Of a stretch of DNA of 64,000 nt, positions 38,641-47,018 are shown one piece after another (the stretch's first letter is position 1; the number at the start of each line of letters is the position of its first letter). Made by a program: the position numbers and the translations under genes. The stretch lies in the NCBI RefSeq assembly GCF_900110735.1, contig NZ_FOET01000001.1, positions 682,001 through 746,000 of the forward strand, in the 5' to 3' direction. The notes under the pieces are model-generated. The model was not told the origin of the DNA. It saw nothing but the letters and a program-made list of their open reading frames with translations, and made no database searches. The DNA comes from Streptomyces radiopugnans (GTDB lineage Bacteria; Actinomycetota; Actinomycetes; Streptomycetales; Streptomycetaceae).

Positions 38641-39984
38641 TCAGACGACGGTGCAGGAGACTCCGTTCAGGGTGAAGGAGGCCGGCTCGCCGGTGTCGCC
38701 GGTGTGGCTCGCCTGGAAGCCGATCCGCACACTGGCCCCGGCCGCCAGGTTGGAGTTGTACGAGGCGGGCCTGGCGGTCACCGCACCGCTGCCCGGGCTG
38801 TAGCTCGCACCCCAGCCGGAGACGATGGTCTGGCCCGCGGGCAGGTCGAAGGAGAGCGACCAGCCGCTCAGCGGCGCGCCGCCGGTGTTGGTGACGGTGA
38901 CGGACGCGGTCAGCCCGGTGTTCCAGGCGTTGGTGGTGTAGGCGACCCGGCAGGCCCCCGGCTCGGGCTCGGGCTCGGGGTCCGGATCCGGGTCGGGGTC
39001 CGTGGAGCCGGTGCCGTCCAGGCCGAAGAACGTGACAGCCCGGGCCGCCATGCCGCCGGTGGGCAGGGAGTGCCCGACCCCCTGGACGCTGACGGCCTCC
39101 ACCGGGGCCTGGTCACCGGTGCCGCCGTAGCGGGTGCGGACCCAGTTCGACTGCGGCCGGTCGGTGTACGCGGGCGTCGTGCTCACCCCGTGGACGTCCG
39201 TCCACTGCTCGATCTGCTCGTTGAAGTTGGGGTAGCGCAGGGTGCTGTCCTCGGTGCCGTGCCAGATCTGCATCCGGGGCCGGGGACCGCTGTAGCCGGG
39301 GTACGCGCCGCGCGCCAAGTCGCCCCACTGCCGCGGCGTCCTGTCCAGGGTGCCGTTCGCGCAGGAGCTGTTCCAGCCCGAGCCGTCGGTGGTGGCGAAG
39401 CAGGAGTGCGGTACGCCCATGAAGGCCGCGCCCGCCTTGAAGACGTCCGGGTAGTTGCCCACCAGGACGTTGGTCATCATCGCGCCCGAGGAGGCGCCGG
39501 TGACGTAGACCCGGCCCGGGTCGGCGTTCAGGCGCTGCAGCACATGGCCCACCATCGACCGGATGCCCACCGGGTCGCTGCCCCCGTCGCGCCGCAGCGC
39601 CTGCGGCGAGGAGACGTCGAAGCAGTTGCCGCTGCGGGTCGCCGACGGGTAGACCACGACGAACCCGTAACGGTCGGCCAGCGAGGCGAACTCGGTGCCG
39701 GAGTGGAACGCCGGGCCGGAGCCGGTGCAGTAGTGCACCGCCACCAGCACCGGCGGACGCGCCTGGACTTTGTCGGGCACGTACAGGTGCATGCGCAGGT
39801 TGCTGGGGTTGCTGCCGAAGTTCGTCACCTCGGTCAGTGAGGCGGCGGAGGCCGGGGGCGCGGCCAGGGCCACGAGCAGGGCCGCCACCATGGGCAGCAC
39901 ACCACCCAGCAGCGCCGCCAGGCGCGATCCGACCGGGCGCCCGGCGGCCCCGCTCGCCGCCGTGTGCACGGATCTGTCGGTCAT
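38641..39984 (-). CDS. secreted CE1-type esterase with CBM2
   Basis: A 447-residue secreted esterase of the PHB-depolymerase/acetyl-xylan-esterase type. A signal peptide ends near ASA-A (residue 48). The alpha/beta-hydrolase domain has VAVHYCTGSGPAF and the nucleophile box TGASSGAM with Ser165. A DPDPEPEP linker leads into a family 2 cellulose-binding module (about 345-447: VAYTTNAWNTGLTASVTVTN, GWSLSFDLPAGQ, FTLNGVSC). It most likely removes acetyl or feruloyl groups from plant cell-wall xylan while bound to cellulose. ATG 39984 follows AAGGAG with six bases; ATG 39990 is too close to it. The divergent regulator begins only 27 bases away. Confidence 0.9.
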   Translation of the reverse strand: MTDRSVHTAASGAAGRPVGSRLAALLGGVLPMVAALLVALAAPPASAASLTEVTNFGSNPSNLRMHLYVPDKVQARPPVLVAVHYCTGSGPAFHSGTEFASLADRYGFVVVYPSATRSGNCFDVSSPQALRRDGGSDPVGIRSMVGHVLQRLNADPGRVYVTGASSGAMMTNVLVGNYPDVFKAGAAFMGVPHSCFATTDGSGWNSSCANGTLDRTPRQWGDLARGAYPGYSGPRPRMQIWHGTEDSTLRYPNFNEQIEQWTDVHGVSTTPAYTDRPQSNWVRTRYGGTGDQAPVEAVSVQGVGHSLPTGGMAARAVTFFGLDGTGSTDPDPDPDPEPEPEPGACRVAYTTNAWNTGLTASVTVTNTGGAPLSGWSLSFDLPAGQTIVSGWGASYSPGSGAVTARPASYNSNLAAGASVRIGFQASHTGDTGEPASFTLNGVSCTVV

Positions 39985-40011
39985 GTTCATCTCCTTCCTA
40001 GACTGCGGAAC

Positions 40012-41307
40012 GTGAAGGGACTGCTGCTGCGGCTGTCCGCGCTGGACGCGGACGCCGCCACCGCCGTACGCGTGATCGCCCACTTCGAGGCGCTGCTCGG
40101 CGGTGCGCTGGACCCGGTGACCCTGACGCGGTCCACCGCGGGACTGGCCGGGTGCGCGGCGGGGCTGGAACTGCCCGACGGCCGCGCGGCGCGGTTCGCC
40201 CCGGACGGCGCCGCCCTGGCGGGCGCGCCCGCGCACGTCTCCGGCCGGGTGGACCTGGAGCCGGCCGGTCGCGTGTGGCTGGAACGCCCCGGTGCGCCGG
40301 GGCCGTTCGACGAGCTGGTGCTGGAGTGGATGGCCATCGCCGCCCGTGTGCTGGCCGGGCGGCCCCGCCCGACCCGCACCCCCAGGGCCGCCGACCCGGC
40401 GCTGGTCGAACTGGTGCTGTCCGGGCGGGAGGCCGTCGAGGACCGCGCACGCGCGCTGCGGCTGCTGGGCCTGGAGCCCGGGACGCCGCTGCGGGTGATC
40501 GCGGTGGCGGCGGACGCGGCGGCGGGACCGGGCACGGACACGGGCGCGAGCAGGAGCGCGGACGCCGGGGTGGAGGCCGTCGCGCTGCTGGGGCGCGGCG
40601 CGCTGCGGGGCACCGTCCGGGTGGCGCGGGTCGGCTCGCTGGGAGCGGTACTGGTGCAGCGCCGGGACGGCGCATCCGGCGGGCCGGGAGCCTCCGGCGG
40701 ACAGGCCGTCCCCGGCGGGCAGACGGCCTCCGGCTCCCGTCCGGGCGGCACCGCGTCACCGGCCGTGGAGCTGCGGGCGGCGATGCGCGAACGCGTCCGC
40801 GAGCGGAGCGCGGCCCGCAGGCCGGCCCCCGGCACACGCGTCGGGATCGGGTCGGAGGCCGACCCGCTGGACGCCCACGCCTCCTGGGCGCAGGCTCGCT
40901 CGGCCCTGCGGTTCGCGGTGGCGGGCGCTCCGGAGGAGGCGGTGGCCGACCACGACGAACTCGGCCCGCTCGTGCTGCTGGCCGACATCCCGGTGGAGCG
41001 GCTGCGCGCCCAGGCGGACGTACGGCGGCTGGGGGAGCTGGGGGAGCCGGCGCACGGCGAGCGCGGCGGCCCCACCACCGGGCAGGCCCGGCCGGGTGGT
41101 GAACTGCTGGCGGCCCTGGCCGCGTTCTGCCGCACCGGCTCGCTGCGGCAGGCCGCCGCCGAACTGCACCTGCACCACAGCTCGGTGGCCGCGCGCCTGT
41201 CGCACGTGGAGAAGGAGCTGGGCTGGCGGCTGCGCGACCCGCAGGACCGCTTCCGCGCCCAGCTCGCGCTGTACGCCCTGCGGCTGGCCGGTAACGGGGA
41301 CGGCTGA
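40012..41307 (+). CDS. PucR-type helix-turn-helix regulator
   Basis: A 431-residue regulator. The C-terminal 65 residues form the PucR helix-turn-helix (LLAALAAFCRTGSLRQAAAE, LHLHHSSVAARLSHVEKELG, WRL). The N-terminal part (FEALLGGALDPVTLTRS) and the middle, which has an Ala/Gly-rich insert at residues 220-245, resemble the GGDEF-like sensing region of the family. GTG 40012 is the only plausible start, without a strong ribosome binding site. Being divergent from the CE1-CBM2 esterase, it probably controls that gene and itself, perhaps others in the cluster. Confidence 0.8.
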   Translation: MKGLLLRLSALDADAATAVRVIAHFEALLGGALDPVTLTRSTAGLAGCAAGLELPDGRAARFAPDGAALAGAPAHVSGRVDLEPAGRVWLERPGAPGPFDELVLEWMAIAARVLAGRPRPTRTPRAADPALVELVLSGREAVEDRARALRLLGLEPGTPLRVIAVAADAAAGPGTDTGASRSADAGVEAVALLGRGALRGTVRVARVGSLGAVLVQRRDGASGGPGASGGQAVPGGQTASGSRPGGTASPAVELRAAMRERVRERSAARRPAPGTRVGIGSEADPLDAHASWAQARSALRFAVAGAPEEAVADHDELGPLVLLADIPVERLRAQADVRRLGELGEPAHGERGGPTTGQARPGGELLAALAAFCRTGSLRQAAAELHLHHSSVAARLSHVEKELGWRLRDPQDRFRAQLALYALRLAGNGDG

Positions 41308-41319
41308 GCGCTCACCTCC

Positions 41320-42276
41320 TCACCGGCCCAGCGCCCGGCCCAGCACCGCGACCGCCTCGGCCGTCGCCCGCCGGATGACGGCGGCGTGCTCCACCGCCCA
41401 CGCGCCGTGGAAGGTGCCGGGGAGCAGGTGCAGTTCGGCGGGCACCCCGGCGGCCAGCAGGGCGCGGGCGTAGTCGATTCCCTCGTCCCGCAGCGGGTCG
41501 AACTCCATCACCGACACGTACGCGGGCGGCAGGCCCGCCAGTTCCATGACCCCGGCACGGGCGGGGACGGCGTAAGGGGAGACGTCGGCGGTGCCCCGCA
41601 CCCCGTGCCCCAGATACGCGTCCCAGCTGATCGCGGCGTTGCGCCGGTTCCACACGGGCGCGTCGGTGAACCGCCGCGCGCTGGGGGTGGAGAGCCGGTC
41701 GTCGAGCGCGGGGGAGCACAGGTGCTGGAAGCAGACCGCCGGGCCGCCGCGGTCGCGGGCGAGCAGGGCCAGCCCGGCCGCGAGCCCCGCCCCGGCGCTG
41801 TCGCCCCACAGGGCGATCCGCTCGGGCAGCACCCCCAGCTCCCCGGACCGCTCCACCAGGCCGCACAGCCCGGCGTAGCAGTCCTCCAGGGGTGCGGGGA
41901 AGGGGTGCTCGGGCGCCAGCCGGTAGTCGACCGAGGCCACCACCACCCGCAGTTCCCGGCACAGCAGCAGGTTCCAGTCGTGGTCGACGTCCGGTGAGCC
42001 CAGCATGAAACCGCCGCCGTGCATGCCGTACACCGCGGGCAGCGGGCCGCGTACGCCCTGCGGCCGGTACAGCCGCAGCCGCACCCCGGGCGCTCCGGCC
42101 GGTCCGGGGACGCTGATCTCCCCGACGTCCACGCCGGCGGTGTCGGCCGCCGCCACCGCCGCGGCCACCTGCCCGGCCTGCGCGGCCCGCGCCGCGTCGA
42201 GGTCGAGCAGCTCCACCTCGGGAATCAGCGGGAGCGCCGCGGCCAGTTCGGGGTCGAACCGGTGGCGCGGGCTCAT
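41320..42276 (-). CDS. alpha/beta hydrolase, hormone-sensitive-lipase type
   Basis: A 318-residue intracellular esterase/lipase. The HGGGF oxyanion motif (YGMHGGGFMLGSPDVDHD) and the nucleophile box LWGDSAGAGLA mark the HSL/family IV group; VMEFDPLRDEGIDYA and GTFHGAW supply the catalytic Asp and His. No signal peptide is present. ATG 42276 has GGAGGA upstream; ATG 42345 would lengthen the protein by 23 residues without conserved content. It converges on the PucR gene with 12 bases between. Confidence 0.87.
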   Translation of the reverse strand: MSPRHRFDPELAAALPLIPEVELLDLDAARAAQAGQVAAAVAAADTAGVDVGEISVPGPAGAPGVRLRLYRPQGVRGPLPAVYGMHGGGFMLGSPDVDHDWNLLLCRELRVVVASVDYRLAPEHPFPAPLEDCYAGLCGLVERSGELGVLPERIALWGDSAGAGLAAGLALLARDRGGPAVCFQHLCSPALDDRLSTPSARRFTDAPVWNRRNAAISWDAYLGHGVRGTADVSPYAVPARAGVMELAGLPPAYVSVMEFDPLRDEGIDYARALLAAGVPAELHLLPGTFHGAWAVEHAAVIRRATAEAVAVLGRALGR

Positions 42277-42520
42277 CTGCGTCCTCCGATCGTCGGCCCA
42301 GGGCACGGCGGGGTGTGCGGCGGCGTTGTGATGAGACGGTGTCACGGGCTTCCTCCCAGGTCATCAGACGGGTGTCGGGAGTACGGCCGTCCGGGCCCGA
42401 CACCTGTGCGCTTTCCACTGCGTTCTCCCCGCCGGCCGGCCCGGCGACCGGCCCGGTGAGGACGCCGGAAGCCGCCCTGGCCAGCGAGAACACCTCCCCG
42501 GCGCGGGAAGCGGGCCGCTC

Positions 42521-42576
42521 TTGACGCCAGCACGGGGCCTCCCTATCGTCTCCCCGCTCGACCGGAAATTTTCCGG
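42521..42576 (+). promoter_or_regulatory. promoter and operator of the second CE4 deacetylase
   Basis: TTGACG (42521-42526), a 17-base spacer and TATCGT (42544-42549) are followed after 12 bases by CCGGAA-ATT-TTCCGG (42562-42576) and AAGG. The spacing is identical to that at 37637-37692, although the bases between differ in many places, so the dyad and promoter appear selected. The rest of 42277-42663 shows nothing notable. Confidence 0.65.
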
Positions 42577-42663
42577 AAGGCGCCGATCCACGCCGTACGG
42601 GCCCGCCGCCCGGCCGCCGGTGGAGCCCCGGGGCCCGACGGGAGCACCAGAAAGGGACCAGCC

Positions 42664-43422
42664 TTGACCACGACCGCCACCCCCTCCGGAAGACCCGCCC
42701 CCGGCACGGCGCGCCCCCGGCGCGCCCGCGGGCTGCGCCGCCTGGCGATGCCCCTGCTGCTCTCCTGCGGGATGTGCCTGGGCGTCCTGGCCGCGGCCGG
42801 CCCGGCCCAGGCCGGCCAGGTGAACGACACCGTCGTCGAGACCACCCGGCACAGCGGCAGGACCGTCGCCCTCACCTTCGACGACGGCCCCGACCCCGAC
42901 GACACCCCGCGCCTGCTGGAGGTGCTGCGCAAGCACCGCGTCAAGGCGGTCTTCTGCCTGTGGGGCGACCACGTCGAGGAGCACCCCGAGCTGGTCCGCA
43001 GGATCGTCGCCGGCGGCCACACGCTGTGCAACCACACCATGCACCACGACGACATGGCCACCTGGTCCCCCGAGGACATCCGGGCGGACCTGGCCGAGAC
43101 CAACGCCGCGATCCGCCGCGCCGCCCCGGGCGCGCGGATCCCCTACTTCCGCGCCCCGTACGGCAGTTGGGGGCAGACGCCGCAGGTGGCGGCCTCGATG
43201 GGGATGCAGCCGCTGGGCTGGCGGCTGGTGATCGGCGACTGGGAGCCGCACAGCGCCGACGAGTTCGCCCGCCGCATCACCGAGGGCGTCACGCCCGGGG
43301 CCGTGGTGCTGCTGCACGACGGCGGCGGCGACCGCAGCGCGACCGTCGAGGCCGTCGACCGGGCCATCCCGCGGCTCAGGGCCGAGGGCTGGCGTTTCGA
43401 CAAGCCCGCCCGCCGCGGCTGA
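42664..43422 (+). CDS. secreted polysaccharide deacetylase, CE4 family (second copy)
   Basis: A 252-residue exported deacetylase started by TTG 42664 with AAAGGGA six bases upstream. The signal peptide (LRRLAMPLLLSCGMCLGVLA) ends near AQA-G. CE4 motifs are TFDDGP, HTMHH, FRAPYGSWGQ and LLHDGGGDRSAT. It differs from the first copy mainly in the surface loops and around DPDD and EEHPEL, so substrate preference may differ. The SGNH hydrolase gene begins 50 bases later and may be co-transcribed, as no terminator is seen between them. Confidence 0.9.
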   Translation: MTTTATPSGRPAPGTARPRRARGLRRLAMPLLLSCGMCLGVLAAAGPAQAGQVNDTVVETTRHSGRTVALTFDDGPDPDDTPRLLEVLRKHRVKAVFCLWGDHVEEHPELVRRIVAGGHTLCNHTMHHDDMATWSPEDIRADLAETNAAIRRAAPGARIPYFRAPYGSWGQTPQVAASMGMQPLGWRLVIGDWEPHSADEFARRITEGVTPGAVVLLHDGGGDRSATVEAVDRAIPRLRAEGWRFDKPARRG

Positions 43423-43472
43423 GCCCGCCCGTGACCGGCCCGGCCAGACCACGAAGCCATCGGGAGACCCGC

Positions 43473-44861
43473 ATGAGACCGAACACGACGCGGTTCGCCT
43501 TCCTCCGCGACCGCGCGGGGCGGGCGAGCGGCTACGTCGTCGCCCTGCTCACCGGAGCCCTGCTCATGGGCACGGCTCCGTCCACCCCCGCCGCCCCGGG
43601 CGACTCCCCGGCATCCGCCGGGAGCACCGCCGGGAGCGAGGCGGGCAAGCACTCGGGCCGCGCCTGGGTGGGCACCTGGTCCACCACGCCCACGGCCGTC
43701 CCCGCCTCGGACACCACCGTGTTCGAGGACCAGACCATCCGACAGACCGTCCGCACCAGCATCGGCGGCGACAGGGTGCGCATCCGGCTGTCGAACGAGT
43801 TCGGCGACCGGCCCCTGGTCGTCGGCGAGGCCCGCATCGCCCGCCGCGCCGAGGACGGCGGGCCCACCGCCGTCGACAAGCGCACCGACCGCGCGCTCAC
43901 CTTCGGCGGGCGCTCCTCGGTGACCGTCCCCGCGGGCGCGCCCATGCTCAGCGACCCGGTCTCCCTGCGGGTGCCGGCGGGCTCCGACCTGGTGGTGAGC
44001 ATCCACCTGCCCGAGCGCACCCCGGGCTCGACGGTCCACGCGTTCGCCTTCCAGCACAACCACGTCGCCTCCGGCAACGTCACCGGGCACGCGGACATCA
44101 CACCGACCGCCACCGTCGACCGCTGGTACTTCCTGACCGGCGTGAGCGTGAGCGCCGACCGCTCCAGGGGGGCCGGGAAGGCCTCGGCCGTCATCGCCCT
44201 CGGAGACTCCATCACCGACGGCTCCGACACCGAGGTGAACGCCAACCACCGCTGGCCCGACTTCCTCGCCCGGCGCCTGGCCGAGGCCCGCGGACCGTAC
44301 CCGCGGGGCGTGCTCAACCAGGGCGTCAGCGGCAACCGCCTGCTGCACGACCCCAACCCCCCGGCCGGGACCGGCGCCGAGAACTACGCGGCCTACTTCG
44401 GCCAGAGCGCGCTGCGCCGCTTCGACCGCGACGTGGCCGCCCAGCCCGGCGCCGAGCACGTCATCGTCCTGCTGGGTGTGAACGACCTCGGCCACCCGGC
44501 CGCGGGCACCGCGCCGGCCTCGGAGAAGGTCACCGCCCAGGACGTCATCGACGGCCACCGCCAGCTCATCGCCCGCGCCCACGAGCGGGGACTGAAGGCC
44601 TACGGCGGCACGATCCTGCCTTTCAAGGGCGACACCTTCGGCTTCCACAGCAAGGAGAGCGAGGCCGCCCGCCAGGCCGTCAACCACTGGATCCGCACCA
44701 GCGGGGAGTACGACGGGGTGATCGACTTCGACCGGGCCCTGCGCGACCCCGCCGACCCCGAGCGCCTGCTGCCGCGCTACGACAGCGGCGACCATCTCCA
44801 CCCCAGCGACGCCGGGGCGGAGGCGATGGCCGACGCCGTCCCCCTCCACCTGCTGCGCTGA
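43473..44861 (+). CDS. secreted SGNH/GDSL-family hydrolase
   Basis: A 462-residue secreted esterase. The N-terminal signal (YVVALLTGALLMGTAPSTPA) is followed by a short Ser/Gly/Ala-rich stretch and a beta-rich domain of about 170 residues (WVGTWSTTPTAVPASD, RIRLSNEFGDRPLVV). The SGNH core begins ALGDSITDGSDT (block I with catalytic Ser), then NQGVSGNRLLHD, LLGVNDLGH and DHLHPSDAGAEAM (block V with Asp and His). This two-part form is common in Streptomyces and acts on ester bonds in complex carbohydrates or lipids; the exact substrate is not known. ATG 43473 has GGGAGA upstream. It follows the second CE4 gene. Confidence 0.88.
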   Translation: MRPNTTRFAFLRDRAGRASGYVVALLTGALLMGTAPSTPAAPGDSPASAGSTAGSEAGKHSGRAWVGTWSTTPTAVPASDTTVFEDQTIRQTVRTSIGGDRVRIRLSNEFGDRPLVVGEARIARRAEDGGPTAVDKRTDRALTFGGRSSVTVPAGAPMLSDPVSLRVPAGSDLVVSIHLPERTPGSTVHAFAFQHNHVASGNVTGHADITPTATVDRWYFLTGVSVSADRSRGAGKASAVIALGDSITDGSDTEVNANHRWPDFLARRLAEARGPYPRGVLNQGVSGNRLLHDPNPPAGTGAENYAAYFGQSALRRFDRDVAAQPGAEHVIVLLGVNDLGHPAAGTAPASEKVTAQDVIDGHRQLIARAHERGLKAYGGTILPFKGDTFGFHSKESEAARQAVNHWIRTSGEYDGVIDFDRALRDPADPERLLPRYDSGDHLHPSDAGAEAMADAVPLHLLR

Positions 44862-44875
44862 CCGCGCCCCGCACC

Positions 44876-44913
44876 GCGCGGCGCCCGTGCCGGAGGGGGC
44901 ACGGGCGCCGCGC
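44876..44913 (+). terminator. hairpin terminator after the SGNH hydrolase
   Basis: GCGCGGCGCCCGTGCC (44876-44891) pairs perfectly with GGCACGGGCGCCGCGC (44898-44913) around GGAGGG. It begins 14 bases after the stop codon and also lies just beyond the small minus-strand gene at 44935. Confidence 0.75.
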
Positions 44914-44934
44914 CACGTTCGGCATCCGGGACGC

Positions 44935-45165
44935 TCACAACCCGGGCAGCGCCTCCTGCTCGACCTCCCAGCGCCCGGGGGCCGGGGCCGCGCGCAACGC
45001 CAGCTTCTCCCGGCACTCCACCCCCAGGCCCCACAGCCGCGCCTGCCGGTCGCGCAGCGGCCGTCCGCACATCCGGCACGTCACGCGCGGCCGGCCCCCT
45101 CCGGACGGTTCGGGGCTGCCGGGGAGCGGTACGGGCTCGGGTCCGGGATCGGGCTCGGCGGTCAT
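44935..45165 (-). CDS. small zinc-finger-like protein (DUF6011 type)
   Basis: A 76-residue protein with a Pro/Glu-rich start and a core TCRMCGRPLRDRQARLWGLG, then VECREKL. The CxxC pair and the following Cys after a WGLGVxC stretch match the DUF6011 pattern, a small zinc-binding domain seen in phage and actinobacterial proteins. ATG 45165 has no strong ribosome binding site. Function is unknown. Confidence 0.65.
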   Translation of the reverse strand: MTAEPDPGPEPVPLPGSPEPSGGGRPRVTCRMCGRPLRDRQARLWGLGVECREKLALRAAPAPGRWEVEQEALPGL

Positions 45166-45235
45166 CCCACCGGTCTACCAGGCCGCGCACCGGCGCGCGA
45201 GAACGGCTCCCGCGGACGCCGACGCCGGAGCCCGG

Positions 45236-45556
45236 TCAGACGAAGGTGCACGGCACGACGTGGTGGAAGCGGAACATTCTGAAGACGAGGGCGACCCTGC
45301 GCGGGACCCGGCACAGGCGCAGCCGCCCGGAGGCGGCGGCGCAGCGGTGGTGCAGCCGGAGGAACAGGTTGATGCCGGAGCTGTCGCAGAAGGTGACGTC
45401 GGACAGGTCGATCACCAGCTCCCGGCGGGAGTCCGCAAGCTCCGCGAGGGCGGGTTCCAGGCCCGCCGCGGTGTGGAGGTCGAGCTCGCCCGACAGGTGG
45501 ACCATCGAGGGCGTCCCGAGCGGCGGCGGTGCTGCGAGGGTGGACCCGGCTGTCAT
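45236..45556 (-). CDS. STAS-domain anti-sigma factor antagonist
   Basis: A 106-residue SpoIIAA-like protein. The STAS fold shows VHLSGELDLHTAAGLEPALA, LVIDLSDVTFCDSSGINLFL and RLRLCRVPRRVALVFRMF; the serine of CDSSG is the residue phosphorylated by partner anti-sigma kinases in this family. No kinase or sigma gene is adjacent. ATG 45556 follows GAAGGTG; the open frame continues upstream through the heptamer repeat, but that part is not protein-like. Confidence 0.87.
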   Translation of the reverse strand: MTAGSTLAAPPPLGTPSMVHLSGELDLHTAAGLEPALAELADSRRELVIDLSDVTFCDSSGINLFLRLHHRCAAASGRLRLCRVPRRVALVFRMFRFHHVVPCTFV

Positions 45557-45731
45557 GGAGGCACCTTCTTCGGTGTTCTTGGGTGTTCTTCGGTGTGAGG
45601 GTCGAACGAAGCCCTGTTGCCCGCCGGGTGCGGCGGGCACGGGTACGACCTCATCACCGCAGGCCGGGTGCCGGTAAGTCCCGGACGGGCCCCGGCGGAG
45701 GGCCGAAGGTCCCCTCAGCCGGGGCCCGTCG

Positions 45732-45801
45732 GCCATCCGCCATCCGCCATCCGCCATCCGCCATCCGCCATCCGCCATCCGCCGTCCGCCATCCGCCGTC
45801 C
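45732..45801. repeat. heptanucleotide tandem repeat, ten units
   Basis: Ten head-to-tail copies of GCCATCC fill 70 bases; copies 8 and 10 read GCCGTCC. The array lies between the STAS gene and the membrane-protein gene, outside any supported coding region. Because seven is not a multiple of three, changes in copy number would shift any frame read through it. The rest of 45557-45909 holds nothing else notable. Confidence 0.9.
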
Positions 45802-45909
45802 GGCGACCCGGGCGGGCTGCCCGCGGGTGTCGGCAACGGGGTGAACCGCGCTGCGCGGCGGTTTGCCCACCGCGCCCCCCATGGCACCCGGCGGCGGGAG
45901 GTGGAGCAC

Positions 45910-46410
45910 GTGGGTTTCCAGGGACTCCAGATCGAGGAGAACGACCGGTTCGAACGCGGTGAGTGGGCGTTCGAGCGGATCGCCTGGGTGGTGATGGCCG
46001 CGATCGTCGCCGCGGCGCTGGTCGGCCTCTTTGGCGGACTGGGCGTCTTCGCCTCCCGGCAGGCGTCGGCCGCCGCGGGCGCGCTCACGGTCGAATATCC
46101 GGGGCTCACCCGTTACACGGCCAAGACCGACCTGCGGATCACCACCGGCGCTGCGGCCGTCTCCGAGGGCCAGGTGGCGCTGACCCTGTCCTCGGACTGG
46201 GTGGACGGTGCCGACATCAACCAGGTGATCCCCGAGCCGGACACCTGGGAGAGCACACCGGACGGGCTGCGGCTGACCTTCCCCGCCGGCGCGGCCCCGC
46301 CCGAGGTCCGGATCTCCTACCGGCCCGACGTCATCGGCTCCCACCCCGGCACCGTCACCGTCGGGGAAGCCGGACCCGCGGTCGACTTCCAGCAGTTCGT
46401 CTACCCCTGA
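45910..46410 (+). CDS. single-pass membrane protein of unknown function
   Basis: A 166-residue protein that I do not recognise. About 22 polar residues (GFQGLQIEENDRFERGEW) precede one membrane helix (AWVVMAAIVAAALVGLFGGL) and an external beta-rich domain of about 115 residues with LTVEYPGLTRYTAKTDLRIT, VALTLSSDWVDGADI, and a last segment IGSHPGTVTVGEAGPAVDFQ. The start is GTG 45910 with GGGAGG upstream; GTG 45901 is also possible. The DUF421 gene follows by 41 bases in the same direction; such an arrangement is often seen, suggesting a shared envelope role. Confidence 0.72.
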   Translation: MGFQGLQIEENDRFERGEWAFERIAWVVMAAIVAAALVGLFGGLGVFASRQASAAAGALTVEYPGLTRYTAKTDLRITTGAAAVSEGQVALTLSSDWVDGADINQVIPEPDTWESTPDGLRLTFPAGAAPPEVRISYRPDVIGSHPGTVTVGEAGPAVDFQQFVYP

Positions 46411-46451
46411 GCCTGCGGGGCCCGCCCCAGGTCTGTCGGAAGGAGGCCGCC

Positions 46452-46894
46452 GTGGAGTCGGTGGTGCGCGCCCTGGTCGTCTACCTGTTCATCCTGCTGC
46501 TGCGGGCCGGCGGGAAGCGGTCGCTGTCCAGCATCAACACCTTCGACCTGGTCCTGCTGCTGATCATCAGCGAGGCCACCCAGCAGGCACTGCTGGGCGA
46601 CGACTTCTCCCTGACCACCGCCGCGCTGGTCGTCACCACCTCGTCGCGGTGGACCGGCTCACCGACTACCTCGGTTTCCGCTTCCCGGCCTTCTCCCGGA
46701 TCACCGACAGCACCCCGGTGGTCGTGGTGGACGACGGACGGCTTCTGACCGACCGGCTGAAGCGACTGCACATCACCGAGTCGGACATCCTCCAGGCCGC
46801 ACGGCAGAGCCAGGGGCTGGAACGCATGGACCAGATCAGGTACGCGGTACTGGAGAAGACCGGCAGGATCAGCGTCGTCTCCCGCGGGCAGTAG
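46452..46894 (+). pseudogene. DUF421 (YetF-like) membrane protein, frameshifted
   Basis: GTG 46452 with AGGAGG begins a DUF421 protein: ALVVYLFILLLRAGGKRSLS, TFDLVLLLIISEATQQALLG, DDFSLTTAALVVTT. At about 46640 the sense moves to another frame, which continues VDRLTDYLGFRFPAFSRI, STPVVVVDDGRLL and ISVVSRGQ to the stop at 46894. Inserting one C after 46640 would give a continuous protein of about 147 residues. Either the genome has a real one-base loss or the sequence has an error in the C-rich context. Confidence 0.75.
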
Positions 46895-46954
46895 CCCGCG
46901 GAGACATGGGCGCCCCGGTCGCCCGGCTCGGCCCCGGGGCCACGCCGCCACGAA

Positions 46955-47010
46955 CGCCGCCGCGCCCCGCCCGGCCTGCTTTCTCGCAGGTGGGACGGGG
47001 CGCGGCGGCG
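46955..47010. terminator. bidirectional terminator hairpin before glnA end
   Basis: CGCCGCCGCGCCCCG (46955-46969) pairs perfectly with CGGGGCGCGGCGGCG (46996-47010). The loop holds a further small stem CCTGC/GCAGG. It lies between the DUF421 gene and the convergent glnA and can end both transcripts. Confidence 0.75.
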
Positions 47011-47018
47011 CCGGCCGA

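Noticed and set aside
45557..45778. N-terminal extension of the STAS protein through the heptamer repeat
   Set aside because: The repeat encodes WRMADGG-like runs with no domain, and a ribosome binding site stands before ATG 45556.
45732..45801. Heptamer array considered as a CRISPR
   Set aside because: Units are 7 bases without spacers and no cas genes are near.
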